Assembly: GCA_050789255.1 (NCBI GenBank)
Contig: JBOZRQ010000061.1
Coordinates: 21,254-85,253 of the forward strand
Source of the DNA: JBOZRQ01 sp050789255
GTDB lineage: Bacteria > Bacillota > Sulfobacillia > Symbiobacteriales > Symbiobacteriaceae
Length of the DNA: 64,000 nucleotides
Direction: 5' to 3'
Part shown: positions 48,976-57,627 of the stretch, in pieces
How the letters are laid out: every line of letters starts with the position of its first letter
How positions within the stretch are numbered: position 1 is the first letter of the stretch
Made by a program: the position numbers and the translations under genes
Notes under the pieces: generated by a model
Database searches by the model: none
Told to the model about the DNA's origin: nothing
The model's input: the letters and a program-made list of their open reading frames with translations, nothing else

Positions 48976-50544
48976 CTACGAAGCCTCCTTCGGCCGCGGA
49001 ATGATCACCTGGAACAGAGCGCCGCCCTCGGGCGCCCTCCGCACCCAGATCTGCCCGCCGATCCGTTCGACCAGGCGCCGCACCAGGGCCAGGCCGACAC
49101 CGCGCCCGGCCGCCTTGGTGCTGTAACCCTCTTCAAAGACTCGCTCGATCTGATCCGGCTCCAGTCCGGGCCCGCTGTCGGCCACTTCGATGTAGACCCG
49201 GTCCGGTTCTCCCGACAGGAGCACGCGCACCCGGCGCTCTCCCTCCGGCCTCTCCTGAACGGCCTCCAGGGCATTGTCGACCAGGTTGCCGACCACCCGC
49301 ACCAGCAGGCTGCTTTCGGGCAGGCTGCCCTCCAACTGCGAAGCCGCATCGACCGACAGGGTCACATGCAGCTCTTCTGCCCGTGCCCGCTTGCCCAGCA
49401 GCAGGGCTGTAACAGCCGGGTCCCCCACCGACTTCGGCAGCGCCTCCACCAGTTGGCGGTGGTCCTCGGAGATTTCCTGGATGAAGTCGACCGCCTCTTC
49501 CACCTGACTGAGCTGAAGCATGCCCGAGATCGCCTGCAGTGTGTTGGCAAACTCATGGGCCTGGGCTCGGAGCTCCTCGGTGTAACGCCGGGTGTCCGAG
49601 AGCTCGCGGGCGAGCCGGTCCAGCTCCGACTGGTCGCGGAACGAAGCGACCACGCCGGCCACCTGGCCGTTGATGCGCACGGGGATCCGGTTGGTCACCA
49701 CCGTGGTCTCCCCCAGGAGCATGCGCTGGTCGAACTCCGCTTCGCCGCTGCGGAGCACCTCCGGCAGGCGGGAGTGGGGCAGCACATGCAGGAGGTCGAC
49801 GCCCGGCACAAGCCCGGGCACCAGGTTCCTGGCGGTGTCGTTCACCACGACGACCTTGCCGTGCTGATCGATTGCGATAATGCCCTCCCGAATGGCGCCC
49901 AGGATGGCGTTGCGCTGGTGGGCCAGGGCGCCGATCTCCTCGGGCTCCAGGCCATGGGTGGCCTGTTTGATCGAGCTGGCCACCAGCCAGGCGCCGGGCA
50001 GGCCCACGGCAAATCCGATCGCCAGCACCAGGATCACCACCGGGGCGTAGGACCAGACCAGCTTGTCGACCTCCGGGAGCAAAAAGCCCACCGAGACTAC
50101 GCCGATCACCTGTTCCTGCTCGCCTATGATCGGGACCTTGCCCCGAATGGAGCGCCCCAGGGAGCCTGTGGCCACGGAGACATACTCTCGTGCCTCCAGC
50201 AGGGCCGGGCCGTTGTCGCCGCCCACCATGGGCAGGCCAATCCGGTTGGGGTCGGGGTGAGAGTAGCGGATGCCATCGCTATTGCCTACGACAATGAACG
50301 AGGCGCCGGTCGCAGTCCTGATTTGCTCCACCAGGGGCTGAATGATCTCGGAGGGCCGGGAACTGTCCATGGCCCGCCGCAGTTCCGGCATGCGGCCGAC
50401 AGCTCGGGCCACGTCCAGGGCGTTTTCGCCCAGCTGATGCTGAATGGTCCTTTGCAGCAGGGTGATGAACAGGGCGCCAGTCAGGAGTACTACGAAGGTG
50501 ATCAGGCCCGCAGTCATGAGCAAAAAGCGCGTCCTCAGCCGCAT
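48976..50544 (-). CDS. CitA/DcuS-type sensor histidine kinase
   Basis: A 522-residue kinase from ATG 50544, behind AGAGGGG. Helix 1 (about 9-30), an extracellular PDC/Cache sensor with the C4-dicarboxylate-family motif GIRYSHPDPNRIG (91-103), helix 2 (about 166-190), a PAS domain (about 205-300), phospho-acceptor His330 in AHEFANTLQ, and an HATPase domain with NLVDNALEA and GxG boxes. The arrangement is that of CitA/DcuS kinases, so it senses a di- or tricarboxylate outside the cell and phosphorylates the adjacent regulator. Confidence 0.94.
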   Translation of the reverse strand: MRLRTRFLLMTAGLITFVVLLTGALFITLLQRTIQHQLGENALDVARAVGRMPELRRAMDSSRPSEIIQPLVEQIRTATGASFIVVGNSDGIRYSHPDPNRIGLPMVGGDNGPALLEAREYVSVATGSLGRSIRGKVPIIGEQEQVIGVVSVGFLLPEVDKLVWSYAPVVILVLAIGFAVGLPGAWLVASSIKQATHGLEPEEIGALAHQRNAILGAIREGIIAIDQHGKVVVVNDTARNLVPGLVPGVDLLHVLPHSRLPEVLRSGEAEFDQRMLLGETTVVTNRIPVRINGQVAGVVASFRDQSELDRLARELSDTRRYTEELRAQAHEFANTLQAISGMLQLSQVEEAVDFIQEISEDHRQLVEALPKSVGDPAVTALLLGKRARAEELHVTLSVDAASQLEGSLPESSLLVRVVGNLVDNALEAVQERPEGERRVRVLLSGEPDRVYIEVADSGPGLEPDQIERVFEEGYSTKAAGRGVGLALVRRLVERIGGQIWVRRAPEGGALFQVIIPRPKEAS

Positions 50545-50719
50545 GTTGCTGCCCCTCTGCCCGTTCTGGAGTTGCGTAGGCACAAGATTCGGCACCGGCG
50601 GGGCAATGCCTCCCTACTGACTTCTTGTACCAGTCTGACTATTACGGGACCCGGATGAAAACCGCCGGTCTTGCCATCCTACAGGGAGACCTAGAGCGAT
50701 CTGGCCGGAGGGATTCTGC

Positions 50720-52204
50720 ATGTGGACTGCCTACCTGCTGTTGTTTGTGAGCAGCGCCTGTGTCATGACGATTGAGTTGGTGGCGGGGCGGGTGGTGGCG
50801 CCCTACATTGGGGTGTCGCTGTACACCTGGACCGGCATTATTGGCGCATGCCTGACCGGTATGAGCTTTGGCCACTTGACTGGCGGGTGGCTGGCTGACC
50901 GCGGTGACCCCCGCCGATGGCTGCCGCGGGTATTCTTCGCAGCCGCACTGCTCACCTCGGTTCTGTTCGCGGCCCGCCCGGCGATCGGGGGGCTGGCCGA
51001 AGCAATGGGCGCCAACAAGGTACCACCCCTGGTCGGCATCTTCGCCCTGTCCACGCTCTTCTTCGGACTGCCCTGCTTCTTCTTGTCGGCGGTCTCGCCG
51101 CTGGTGTACAAGATGTCACTGCGCAGCGAAAAACAGGTCGGCATGACTCTGGGGCGCCTCGCTGCCAGCGGCATTGCCGGGTCGATTGCCGGCACCTACG
51201 CGACCGGGTTCTGGCTGATTCCCGCCTTCGGCACCCGGTCCATTCTGGTGGGGATCACGCTGGTGCTGGCGGCGCTGGGCTCCTACTGCATGGTCGCTTC
51301 GCCGGTACGCCGCACCATTACGGTTGCCGTTATGGCCCTTGTGCCCCTGCTGGTCGTGTCGGCGGTGCCCGCCAAGGCCGCGCCCTGCCAGGTCGAATCG
51401 GCCTACTACTGCATTCGGGTCGTAAAGTCTGAGGGGGACAAGGCGACCGGACCCGTCAAGAAGCTGCGCTTGGACTACCTCACCCACTCCGGGATTCGAG
51501 TCAACGACCCTGATCATCTTTGGTATGAGTATGAGCAGGTGGTCGGCTGGATTTTGAAGGCGCGGGGCGGCGCCGACCCGGACACGCTCTTTCTGGGCGG
51601 TGGGGGCTACGTTCTGCCGCACTGGGTGGAGCGGGAGTTTCCCCGCTCCGCCGTTGACGTCATTGAGGTCGACCCGGCCGTAACCAGGGTGGCCAAGGAA
51701 GAGTTTGTGCCTACTATGAAGCGGGTGCATACCTTTAACCTGGACGCCCGGCTGGCCTTGAACGAAATGGCCCGGGAAAACAGGAAGTACGACGTGGTCT
51801 TCGGCGACGTGTTCAACGACCTGTCGGTGCCGTATCATCTCACCACGGTGGAGTTCGCCAAGCAGGTCAGGAGCCGCCTGAATTACGACGGCATGTACAT
51901 CGTTAACGTGGTCGACCAGGTGGGAGACGGGCCGCTGGTGCGCGCGATGACATCGACCCTGAAGGAGGCGTTCCCCTTCGTGTATGTGCTGCCGGGGACC
52001 GACCCCGGGTCCATACGGGGGCCGCACATCCTGGTGGCATCGCTGGACCCGATTCCGTGGAGCGAGTGGGACCAGCACTACGCCAAGCCGAAGTGGGACG
52101 TGTCACGGCTGGAGATTCCGCCCAGCCCCGTGATCCTTACCGACGACTACGTTCCGACGGATAACCTGCTGCTCCCCGTGTTCCTTGAGCGCTGGGAGCA
52201 TTGA
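50720..52204 (+). CDS. Membrane-fused spermidine synthase-like protein
   Basis: A 494-residue protein: about seven to eight N-terminal helices (1-225) fused to a spermidine-synthase-like methyltransferase-fold domain (about 235-490). The nucleotide loop is FLGGGGYVLPHWVEREFP and strand 2 ends VIEVDPAVTRVA, as in aminopropyltransferases. The usual D-[ST]-[ST]-D-P segment is replaced by GDVFNDLSVP, so polyamine synthesis is doubtful. Such fused proteins are common and mostly uncharacterised. Single gene with its own terminator. Confidence 0.8.
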   Translation: MWTAYLLLFVSSACVMTIELVAGRVVAPYIGVSLYTWTGIIGACLTGMSFGHLTGGWLADRGDPRRWLPRVFFAAALLTSVLFAARPAIGGLAEAMGANKVPPLVGIFALSTLFFGLPCFFLSAVSPLVYKMSLRSEKQVGMTLGRLAASGIAGSIAGTYATGFWLIPAFGTRSILVGITLVLAALGSYCMVASPVRRTITVAVMALVPLLVVSAVPAKAAPCQVESAYYCIRVVKSEGDKATGPVKKLRLDYLTHSGIRVNDPDHLWYEYEQVVGWILKARGGADPDTLFLGGGGYVLPHWVEREFPRSAVDVIEVDPAVTRVAKEEFVPTMKRVHTFNLDARLALNEMARENRKYDVVFGDVFNDLSVPYHLTTVEFAKQVRSRLNYDGMYIVNVVDQVGDGPLVRAMTSTLKEAFPFVYVLPGTDPGSIRGPHILVASLDPIPWSEWDQHYAKPKWDVSRLEIPPSPVILTDDYVPTDNLLLPVFLERWEH

Positions 52205-52211
52205 TCTGGCC

Positions 52212-52236
52212 AAAAGCCGGCACCACGCCGGCTTTT
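52212..52236 (+). terminator. Terminator after the spermidine-synthase-like gene
   Basis: AAAAGCCGGC (52212-52221) pairs with GCCGGCTTTT (52227-52236), followed by CGCTTTTCG. Confidence 0.85.
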
Positions 52237-52239
52237 CGC

Positions 52240-52276
52240 TTTTCGAAAACTTTCTCCTCAAAAAAGTTTTCGAAAA
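52240..52276. repeat. Perfect 14-base A+T-rich inverted repeat
   Basis: TTTTCGAAAACTTT (52240-52253) and AAAGTTTTCGAAAA (52263-52276) are exact complements around a nine-base loop. It is strikingly A+T-rich for this GC-rich DNA. It lies between a terminator and the opine dehydrogenase leader; it may be an operator, a leader hairpin, or a second terminator (its left arm would give a T-poor tail on plus). Confidence 0.6.
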
Positions 52277-52310
52277 GAAGGGATAATAGACGAACCACCG
52301 AATTAGGTAT

Positions 52311-52351
52311 AACGATAGAACGATATAGCGTTTGGTGGTCACCACCGAACG
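52311..52351 (+). promoter_or_regulatory. Repeat and hairpin in the opine dehydrogenase leader
   Basis: AACGATA is repeated at 52311-52317 and 52319-52325. Next, CGTTTGGTGG (52329-52338) pairs, with one wobble, with CCACCGAACG (52342-52351), ending right at the G-rich ribosome site. Likely targets for the GntR protein or an RNA switch; I cannot place a promoter with confidence. Confidence 0.4.
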
Positions 52352-52368
52352 GGGGAGGGATGTACAAA

Positions 52369-53436
52369 GTGGTTCCGAGGAATGTGGCGGTTCTGGGCGC
52401 CGGCAACGGCGGCAAAGCAATGGCTGCGGACCTCACGTTGCGGGGGTTTGCGGTGCGCCTTTACGATCGGTTTCCCGAAGCGGTGTCCGACGTTCAGTCC
52501 CGTGGCGGCATTTACCTGCACGGCAGCAGCCTGTCGGGGTTCGCAACGATCCCGACGGCCACCTCCAACCTGGGTGAGGCCGTTAGTGGCGCCGAGGTGG
52601 TCGTGGTTGTGGTTCCGGCCTACGCCCACGAGTTTCTGATTGCAGAGCTGATCCCCCTGCTGTCCGACGGCCAGACCATTCTGTTCACGCCAGGCTACCT
52701 GGGATCGACCCTGCTGCGTCACAGGGCACAGCAACTGCGCCCCAACTTGAAATTCGTTGTAGGGGAAACCTGCAGCCTGCCCTACGCCTGCCGCCTGATC
52801 GGCCCCGCCGAGGTGGGCCTGCGCGGCGTCAAGCTCGCCCTGGATCTGGCCGCCTACCCGGCCTCCGACAACGCTGCGGCCCTGGCGACGCTCAGCCCTC
52901 TCTTCCCGATTCTGGAGCTGTCCGCCAACGTGCTTGAGGTGGCGCTGGGCAACCCCAACCCGGTCTCCCACGTCCCCACCTGCCTGCTCAACTATGGGCG
53001 CATGGAGGCGCCCCGCAGCACGGCCTGGCACGACTTCGAGGAGTGGGTGACCCCGGCCATTCACAAAATGCAGGGGCGCCTTGACCAGGAGCGGCTCGCC
53101 GTGATTGCGGGCCTGAAGCTGCACGGCACCGACTCCGACGCCTGGTCGCTCCGGGCCTATGGCGGCAAACCCAAGGACTCGCTGACCACCAAGGGCGAGA
53201 TTCCCGCCAACGCCATGGCGGTGCCCGAACGCTACATCACGGAAGATGTGCCCATGGGGCTGGTGCCCCTGGAGGCCCTGGGCCGCCTCGCCGGCGTGCC
53301 CACCCCGGTCGCCTCGCTGATGATCTCCCTCGCCTCCCAGCTTCACGACAAAGACTACCGCCAGATCGGGCGCCACCTGGGCGTACTCGGCTGGGACGGA
53401 CTTACTGCCGAACAAATCCTCAAGCAGGTGAGTTAG
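52369..53436 (+). CDS. NAD/NADP octopine/nopaline (opine) dehydrogenase family protein
   Basis: A 355-residue enzyme. GTG 52369 is chosen because GGAGGG is spaced nine bases before it, while ATG 52360 directly touches that site. The Rossmann start VLGAGNGGKAMA binds NAD(P). The C-terminal domain has NPNPVSHVPTCLLNYGR, with the catalytic His of opine dehydrogenases. These enzymes join an amino acid to a 2-oxoacid reductively or split the product. It is followed after three bases by a GntR gene and then peptide-type transporter genes, suggesting use or export/import of an opine. Substrate unknown. Confidence 0.85.
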   Translation: MVPRNVAVLGAGNGGKAMAADLTLRGFAVRLYDRFPEAVSDVQSRGGIYLHGSSLSGFATIPTATSNLGEAVSGAEVVVVVVPAYAHEFLIAELIPLLSDGQTILFTPGYLGSTLLRHRAQQLRPNLKFVVGETCSLPYACRLIGPAEVGLRGVKLALDLAAYPASDNAAALATLSPLFPILELSANVLEVALGNPNPVSHVPTCLLNYGRMEAPRSTAWHDFEEWVTPAIHKMQGRLDQERLAVIAGLKLHGTDSDAWSLRAYGGKPKDSLTTKGEIPANAMAVPERYITEDVPMGLVPLEALGRLAGVPTPVASLMISLASQLHDKDYRQIGRHLGVLGWDGLTAEQILKQVS

Positions 53437-53439
53437 CCC

Positions 53440-54192
53440 ATGGCGATCGAGCGCGACAGCCGTTCCCTCCAGGCCAAAATCAAGCAGATCCTCCGTGATG
53501 AGATTCACGCCGGTGTCTACCGCCAAGGCGACCAGCTCCCCACCGAGCCCGAGCTGATGCGCAGGTTCGGCGTGTCACGGATCACCATTAGCCAGGCGCT
53601 CCGCGACCTGGTGGCCGAGGGCCTGGTGATCCGGCGGCAGGGCAAGGGGACCTTCGTCTCCTCGCACCCGCAGGGCTGGACCAACCTGGGCGCCCTGCTC
53701 CAGCGCATGCCGCTGAGCGTGACCAACACCCTGGAGCACTCCAACACCTACCTGGAATGCATTGAGCCCCCCACGGCGATCGCTCTCGACCTGCAGTTGG
53801 CGCCCGGCGACCGGGCCTGGCAGTTCACCCGCATCAAAATGGTGGACGGCGCCCCGGCCCAGTGGGAGCAGGCCTATATCCCAGCCTCTCTGGTCAGCGC
53901 CGACCCCACCGCCGGGGACGACTGGGGCAAGCACCTTTTTATCGAGATTCTCTACCAGCTGACCGGGCAGGAGGCCAGGCGCTGCCGGGCGTTCCTCCAG
54001 GCCGTTTCGCTCAGCGGGGTGGTGGCCGCCGCAATCGGGGAGACCTCCGGCAAGCCCACCATTGAAGTCACCCGTCTCTGGCACAACGACCTGGACCAGC
54101 CGGTTTTGCTCACCCGGAGTGTCCTGCGGCCCGACGGCACCCGGTACTTTGTGGACCTGCCCGAACTTCCCCCGAAAGGCGGGGCTGACTGA
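53440..54192 (+). CDS. GntR-family (HutC subfamily) transcriptional regulator
   Basis: A 250-residue regulator: winged helix at about 10-75 (LPTEPELMRRFGVSRITISQAL and RRQGKGTFV) and a UTRA ligand-binding domain (about 90-245). It lies between the opine dehydrogenase and the permease genes and shares their transcript (TGATG overlap with the permease), so it most likely controls this operon in response to the transported compound or its breakdown product. Confidence 0.92.
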   Translation: MAIERDSRSLQAKIKQILRDEIHAGVYRQGDQLPTEPELMRRFGVSRITISQALRDLVAEGLVIRRQGKGTFVSSHPQGWTNLGALLQRMPLSVTNTLEHSNTYLECIEPPTAIALDLQLAPGDRAWQFTRIKMVDGAPAQWEQAYIPASLVSADPTAGDDWGKHLFIEILYQLTGQEARRCRAFLQAVSLSGVVAAAIGETSGKPTIEVTRLWHNDLDQPVLLTRSVLRPDGTRYFVDLPELPPKGGAD

Positions 54193-55124
54193 TGACGCTG
54201 AACCTGGTCCTGCGCCGGCTGGCCGCACTGATCCTCACGGTCCTGTTGGTCAGCGTGGCCACGTTCTTCGCCATGCGGCTGGTGCCGGGCGACCCTGCCC
54301 GCCTGGCGGCGGGACAGGAGGCCACGCCCGAGGTCGTCGAGGCAATGCGGGTCAAACTTGGCCTGGATCAGCCCCTCTACATACAGCTTGGCCGTTTCTT
54401 GAAGGGCCTCGTGGTCGGCGACCTGGGTATTAGCTACCGGACCAAGCAACCGGTCTGGGACGAGATCAAGACCCGCCTGGTGCCGACCCTGCTTCTCGCC
54501 GTGACCGGCTTGGGGCTGGCCATTCTCGTCGGCGTTGGGGCCGGGGTGATCGCGGCGATCCGGCGGGGAACCTTGGTCGATACCCTGGTGGGGCTGCTGG
54601 CCACCCTGGGCATATCGGTCCCGGTCTTCTGGCTCGGCGTTTTGTTAATGATGATCTTCGCCGCCCGCTTGCGCTGGGTACCGTCGAGCGGGTGGGGCGA
54701 GTGGAAGCACCTGGTGCTCCCCGCCTTTACCCTGGGGATCGGCTTCTTCGCCTCCATTAGCCGAATGACCCGTTCGGCCATGCTCGAGGTGCTGCAGGAT
54801 GATTACATCCGCACCGCCCGGGCCAAGGGTCTGCCGCAGAGGAGGGTTCTGCTGGGGCACGCGCTCCGCAACGCCCTGCTGCCCATCATCACCATTGCCG
54901 GTTTGGAGTTCGGGCGGCTGCTGGGGGGCGCCGTCATTACGGAGTCGGTCTTCGCCTGGCCAGGCATGGGCCTGCTGGTCGTGGACTCTGTTCGATTCCG
55001 TGACTACCCGACCGTGCAGGCCTGCGTGGTGTTCTTTGCGGCTGGCATTGCCCTGAGCACCTTCCTCAGCGACCTTCTCAACATGCAGATTGACCCCAGG
55101 CTGAGGAGGGGGGTGTCGGGATGA
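54192..55124 (+). CDS. Peptide/opine-type ABC transporter permease (DppB family)
   Basis: A 310-residue permease with six helices. It has the N-terminal RLAALILTVLLVSVATFFAMRLVPGDP-type start, and the EAA loop around TARAKGLPQRRVLLGHALRNALLP that contacts the ATPase. It overlaps both neighbours by one and four bases. With the next gene it forms the membrane channel of a dipeptide/oligopeptide/nickel-type importer. No ATPase gene is in the operon. Confidence 0.93.
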   Translation: MTLNLVLRRLAALILTVLLVSVATFFAMRLVPGDPARLAAGQEATPEVVEAMRVKLGLDQPLYIQLGRFLKGLVVGDLGISYRTKQPVWDEIKTRLVPTLLLAVTGLGLAILVGVGAGVIAAIRRGTLVDTLVGLLATLGISVPVFWLGVLLMMIFAARLRWVPSSGWGEWKHLVLPAFTLGIGFFASISRMTRSAMLEVLQDDYIRTARAKGLPQRRVLLGHALRNALLPIITIAGLEFGRLLGGAVITESVFAWPGMGLLVVDSVRFRDYPTVQACVVFFAAGIALSTFLSDLLNMQIDPRLRRGVSG

Positions 55125-55954
55125 GGGTGATCATCCGCCGGTTCAGCCGGCACACCAGCGGTATAGTAGGGCTGCTGCTCGTGCTGGCTGTAGTTGGCAT
55201 GGCGCTCATCTCCCCGATCGTCATGCGGGGGGTCAATCCCCTGGCCGTCAACCTGGCTCTCGCAAGCCAGCTCCCATCGAAGCAGTTCCTGCTCGGGACT
55301 GACGCCATGGGGCGTGACGTGCTCCAGCGGGTGATCGCCGGGGCGCCGCTCTCCCTGTCGGTGGCCATCGTGGGCGTGCTGGTGGCCATGATCCCGGGGG
55401 TCTGGATCGGCCTGCTGGCCGGGTACTACGAGGGCCGGCTGGGCTCGCTCCTCATGCGGGGGATCGATGCGCTCGTGGCCTTTCCCCGCATCTTGTTGGC
55501 ACTGGTGATCATCTCGATCGCCGGGTCCGGCATCCCCCAGCTCATGCTGGCCATCGGTCTCTCCACGGTCCCGGTTTTCGCCAGGGTGATGTACGTGACG
55601 GTCCAGAGCCTGCGCCACCGGGACTTCGTGGTGGCCGCAGTCGCCCTTGGCGCCCGCGACGGGTGGATTCTCCGGCGTCACGTGCTCCCCAACGCCTTCG
55701 CCCCGATTCTGGTCCAGGCCAGTCTCAACATTGCCACCTCGCTTCAGATCGCTGCCGGCCTCAGCTTCCTGGGCCTTGGCCCGCCCCCGCCCACGCCCGA
55801 GTGGGGTGCACTCATTGACAGCGGGCGAAACCTGATCCTGCAGCAGCCCATGATCATCATCGCCCCGGGCGTGGCCATCGCCATGACCGTGCTTGGCTTC
55901 AACCTCCTGGGCGACGGGCTGCGCGATGTCCTGGACCCCCGTCTCAAGCGATAA
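55121..55954 (+). CDS. Peptide/opine-type ABC transporter permease (DppC family)
   Basis: A 277-residue permease with six helices. The extracellular segment with LGTDAMGRDVLQRVIAGAPLSL after helix 1 is the DppC/OppC hallmark, and the EAA loop is near ALGARDGWILRRHVLPNAFAP. It starts inside the DppB stop (ATGA) and is 27 bases before the binding-protein gene. Confidence 0.93.
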   Translation: MRVIIRRFSRHTSGIVGLLLVLAVVGMALISPIVMRGVNPLAVNLALASQLPSKQFLLGTDAMGRDVLQRVIAGAPLSLSVAIVGVLVAMIPGVWIGLLAGYYEGRLGSLLMRGIDALVAFPRILLALVIISIAGSGIPQLMLAIGLSTVPVFARVMYVTVQSLRHRDFVVAAVALGARDGWILRRHVLPNAFAPILVQASLNIATSLQIAAGLSFLGLGPPPPTPEWGALIDSGRNLILQQPMIIIAPGVAIAMTVLGFNLLGDGLRDVLDPRLKR

Positions 55955-55981
55955 TCTATCGAGCAAAGGAGTGTCCGTCGA

Positions 55982-57523
55982 ATGCGCCGTTCCCTTCGTT
56001 GGATAGGGCTACTGCTCGCCGCTGCCCTGGTACTGGGCGCCTGCTCCAAGCCCACGCAGAATCCACCGTCGACTGCCGAAACGCCCAAGGAGACCAAGCC
56101 CAGCGGCCCGAAGGTCCTGACCTACATCGAAGGCACCGACATTACGACGCTCGACCCCGCCTTTGCCTCGGACCGACCCACGCAGACCGTATTGCGGCAC
56201 ATCTACGAAAACCTGGTCGACACCGACCCGGCCACCGGCGGCCCGAAGCCCTGGCTGGCCACGAGTTGGAAGGTGTCGGACGACAAGAAGCAGTGGACAT
56301 TCACACTCAAATCTGGCGTGAAGTTTGCCGATGGCAGCCCGCTGAACGCGGCGGCGGTGAAGACCAGCCTGGAGCGTCTCCTGGATAAGAAGTTGGCTGC
56401 GTCCAACGCAACCTTGCTGAGCACGGTTACCGCGATTGAAGCCCCCAGCGACACCGAAGTAAAGATCACCACCAAGGAGCCCTTTGCTCCGTTGCTGGAG
56501 AACCTGGCCCATCCGGGCGCCGCCATTGTGCCGCCCAACTTCGACCCGCAGAAGTCCAGCGGTAGCGGTCCTTACAAGCTGCAGGAGCGGCAGAGCGGCG
56601 TCAAGCTGGTGCTCGTCAAGAACACGAACTACGGCGGCCCGGCCCAGACCTGGGAGCAGATCATCTTCAAGCCGGTGACGGCCGAGGCCACCCGGGCCGT
56701 GAACCTGCAGTCCGGCGAGGCCCAAATCGTCAAGGGGCTGGCGCCCGAGGCGGTCGAGGAGCTGAAGAAGAACAGCAAGATCGAGGTGCTGGTGCAGCCG
56801 AGCACCTTCCAGATCTCCTTTGAGATCAACCAGCGCAAGAAGCTCTTCCAGGATGTGCGGGTGCGGCGGGCCCTCAATATGGCGGTCGACAAGGAAGCGC
56901 TGGTCAAGGGGCTGCTGCGCGGCATGGGCAGCGTGCCGACCGGGCCTGTACCGACGGGCGCCCAGTGGCCGCTCGCCCTGAAGGCATACCCCTACAATCC
57001 CGAGGAGGCCAAGAAGCTGCTCGCCGAGGCCGGGGTGAAGCCGGGTACCCCCATTGAGATCTGGACCACCCAGGGCCGCTACGTCAAGGAGAAGGAGTCG
57101 GCCGAGGCCGTCTCGGGCTACCTGCAGGCGGTGGGCTTCGCCCCGACCATCAAGGTGATCGAGTGGGGCGTCTACACCAAGGAGATCGACAAGGACGACA
57201 AGACCGCCGACCTGTACATTCTGGGCGCCAGCGTGCCGACGCTGGACTGGCGCCTCACCCGTAACTTCCTGAGCACCTCGACCAACAACGAGTCGGGATA
57301 CAAGAACGCCGAGGTCGACAAGCTGCTGCTGGAGGCCCGGACCGTCTTTGAGGACGGCGCCCGCAAGGCCCTGTACGACAAGGTTCAGACCCTGGTCTGG
57401 GACGATGCTCCCTACCTGTTCCTCTACAACCAAGTGCAGATCATTGGGGTGCAGAAGGGGGTCACGGGCCTCACGGTCTTCGGCCACGAGATGATGGACC
57501 TGAACAACGTCAAGCAGCAATAG
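55982..57523 (+). CDS. ABC transporter substrate-binding lipoprotein (SBP family 5)
   Basis: A 513-residue binding protein. Lipobox L-G-A-C gives a lipid-anchored Cys21; TTLDPAFASD and WKVSDDKKQWTFTLKSGVKFADGSPLNA are SBP_bac_5 signatures. Length suits dipeptide, nickel-chelate or opine binders better than long oligopeptide binders. AAAGGAG precedes the ATG. It completes the permease operon, which is then terminated; ATPases must come from elsewhere. Confidence 0.93.
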   Translation: MRRSLRWIGLLLAAALVLGACSKPTQNPPSTAETPKETKPSGPKVLTYIEGTDITTLDPAFASDRPTQTVLRHIYENLVDTDPATGGPKPWLATSWKVSDDKKQWTFTLKSGVKFADGSPLNAAAVKTSLERLLDKKLAASNATLLSTVTAIEAPSDTEVKITTKEPFAPLLENLAHPGAAIVPPNFDPQKSSGSGPYKLQERQSGVKLVLVKNTNYGGPAQTWEQIIFKPVTAEATRAVNLQSGEAQIVKGLAPEAVEELKKNSKIEVLVQPSTFQISFEINQRKKLFQDVRVRRALNMAVDKEALVKGLLRGMGSVPTGPVPTGAQWPLALKAYPYNPEEAKKLLAEAGVKPGTPIEIWTTQGRYVKEKESAEAVSGYLQAVGFAPTIKVIEWGVYTKEIDKDDKTADLYILGASVPTLDWRLTRNFLSTSTNNESGYKNAEVDKLLLEARTVFEDGARKALYDKVQTLVWDDAPYLFLYNQVQIIGVQKGVTGLTVFGHEMMDLNNVKQQ

Positions 57524-57530
57524 CACAGAT

Positions 57531-57557
57531 AAGCCCCCGGGCGGCGCCCGGGGGCTT
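57531..57557 (+). terminator. Terminator after the binding-protein gene
   Basis: AAGCCCCCGGGC (57531-57542) pairs with GCCCGGGGGCTT (57546-57557), followed by TCTCTGTCT. It suggests that the peptidase gene is transcribed partly by read-through or from its own weak promoter, which I could not identify. Confidence 0.8.
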
Positions 57558-57627
57558 TCTCTGTCTGCGGAAGGAGGGGAGCGGCCCAAAAGCGGGAATG
57601 GTTTTAGGCAGAGGAGATGATACCACC

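Noticed and set aside
52240..52276. The A+T-rich inverted repeat considered as an insertion-sequence end or attachment site
   Set aside because: No transposase or integrase gene, no target duplication and no second copy is visible; a leader or operator element is more likely.
57598..57627. ATG 57598 as the start of the M42 peptidase
   Set aside because: It lacks a well-placed ribosome site (the AAGGAGGGG is too far upstream), whereas TTG 57628 follows GAGGAG; kept only as an alternative.
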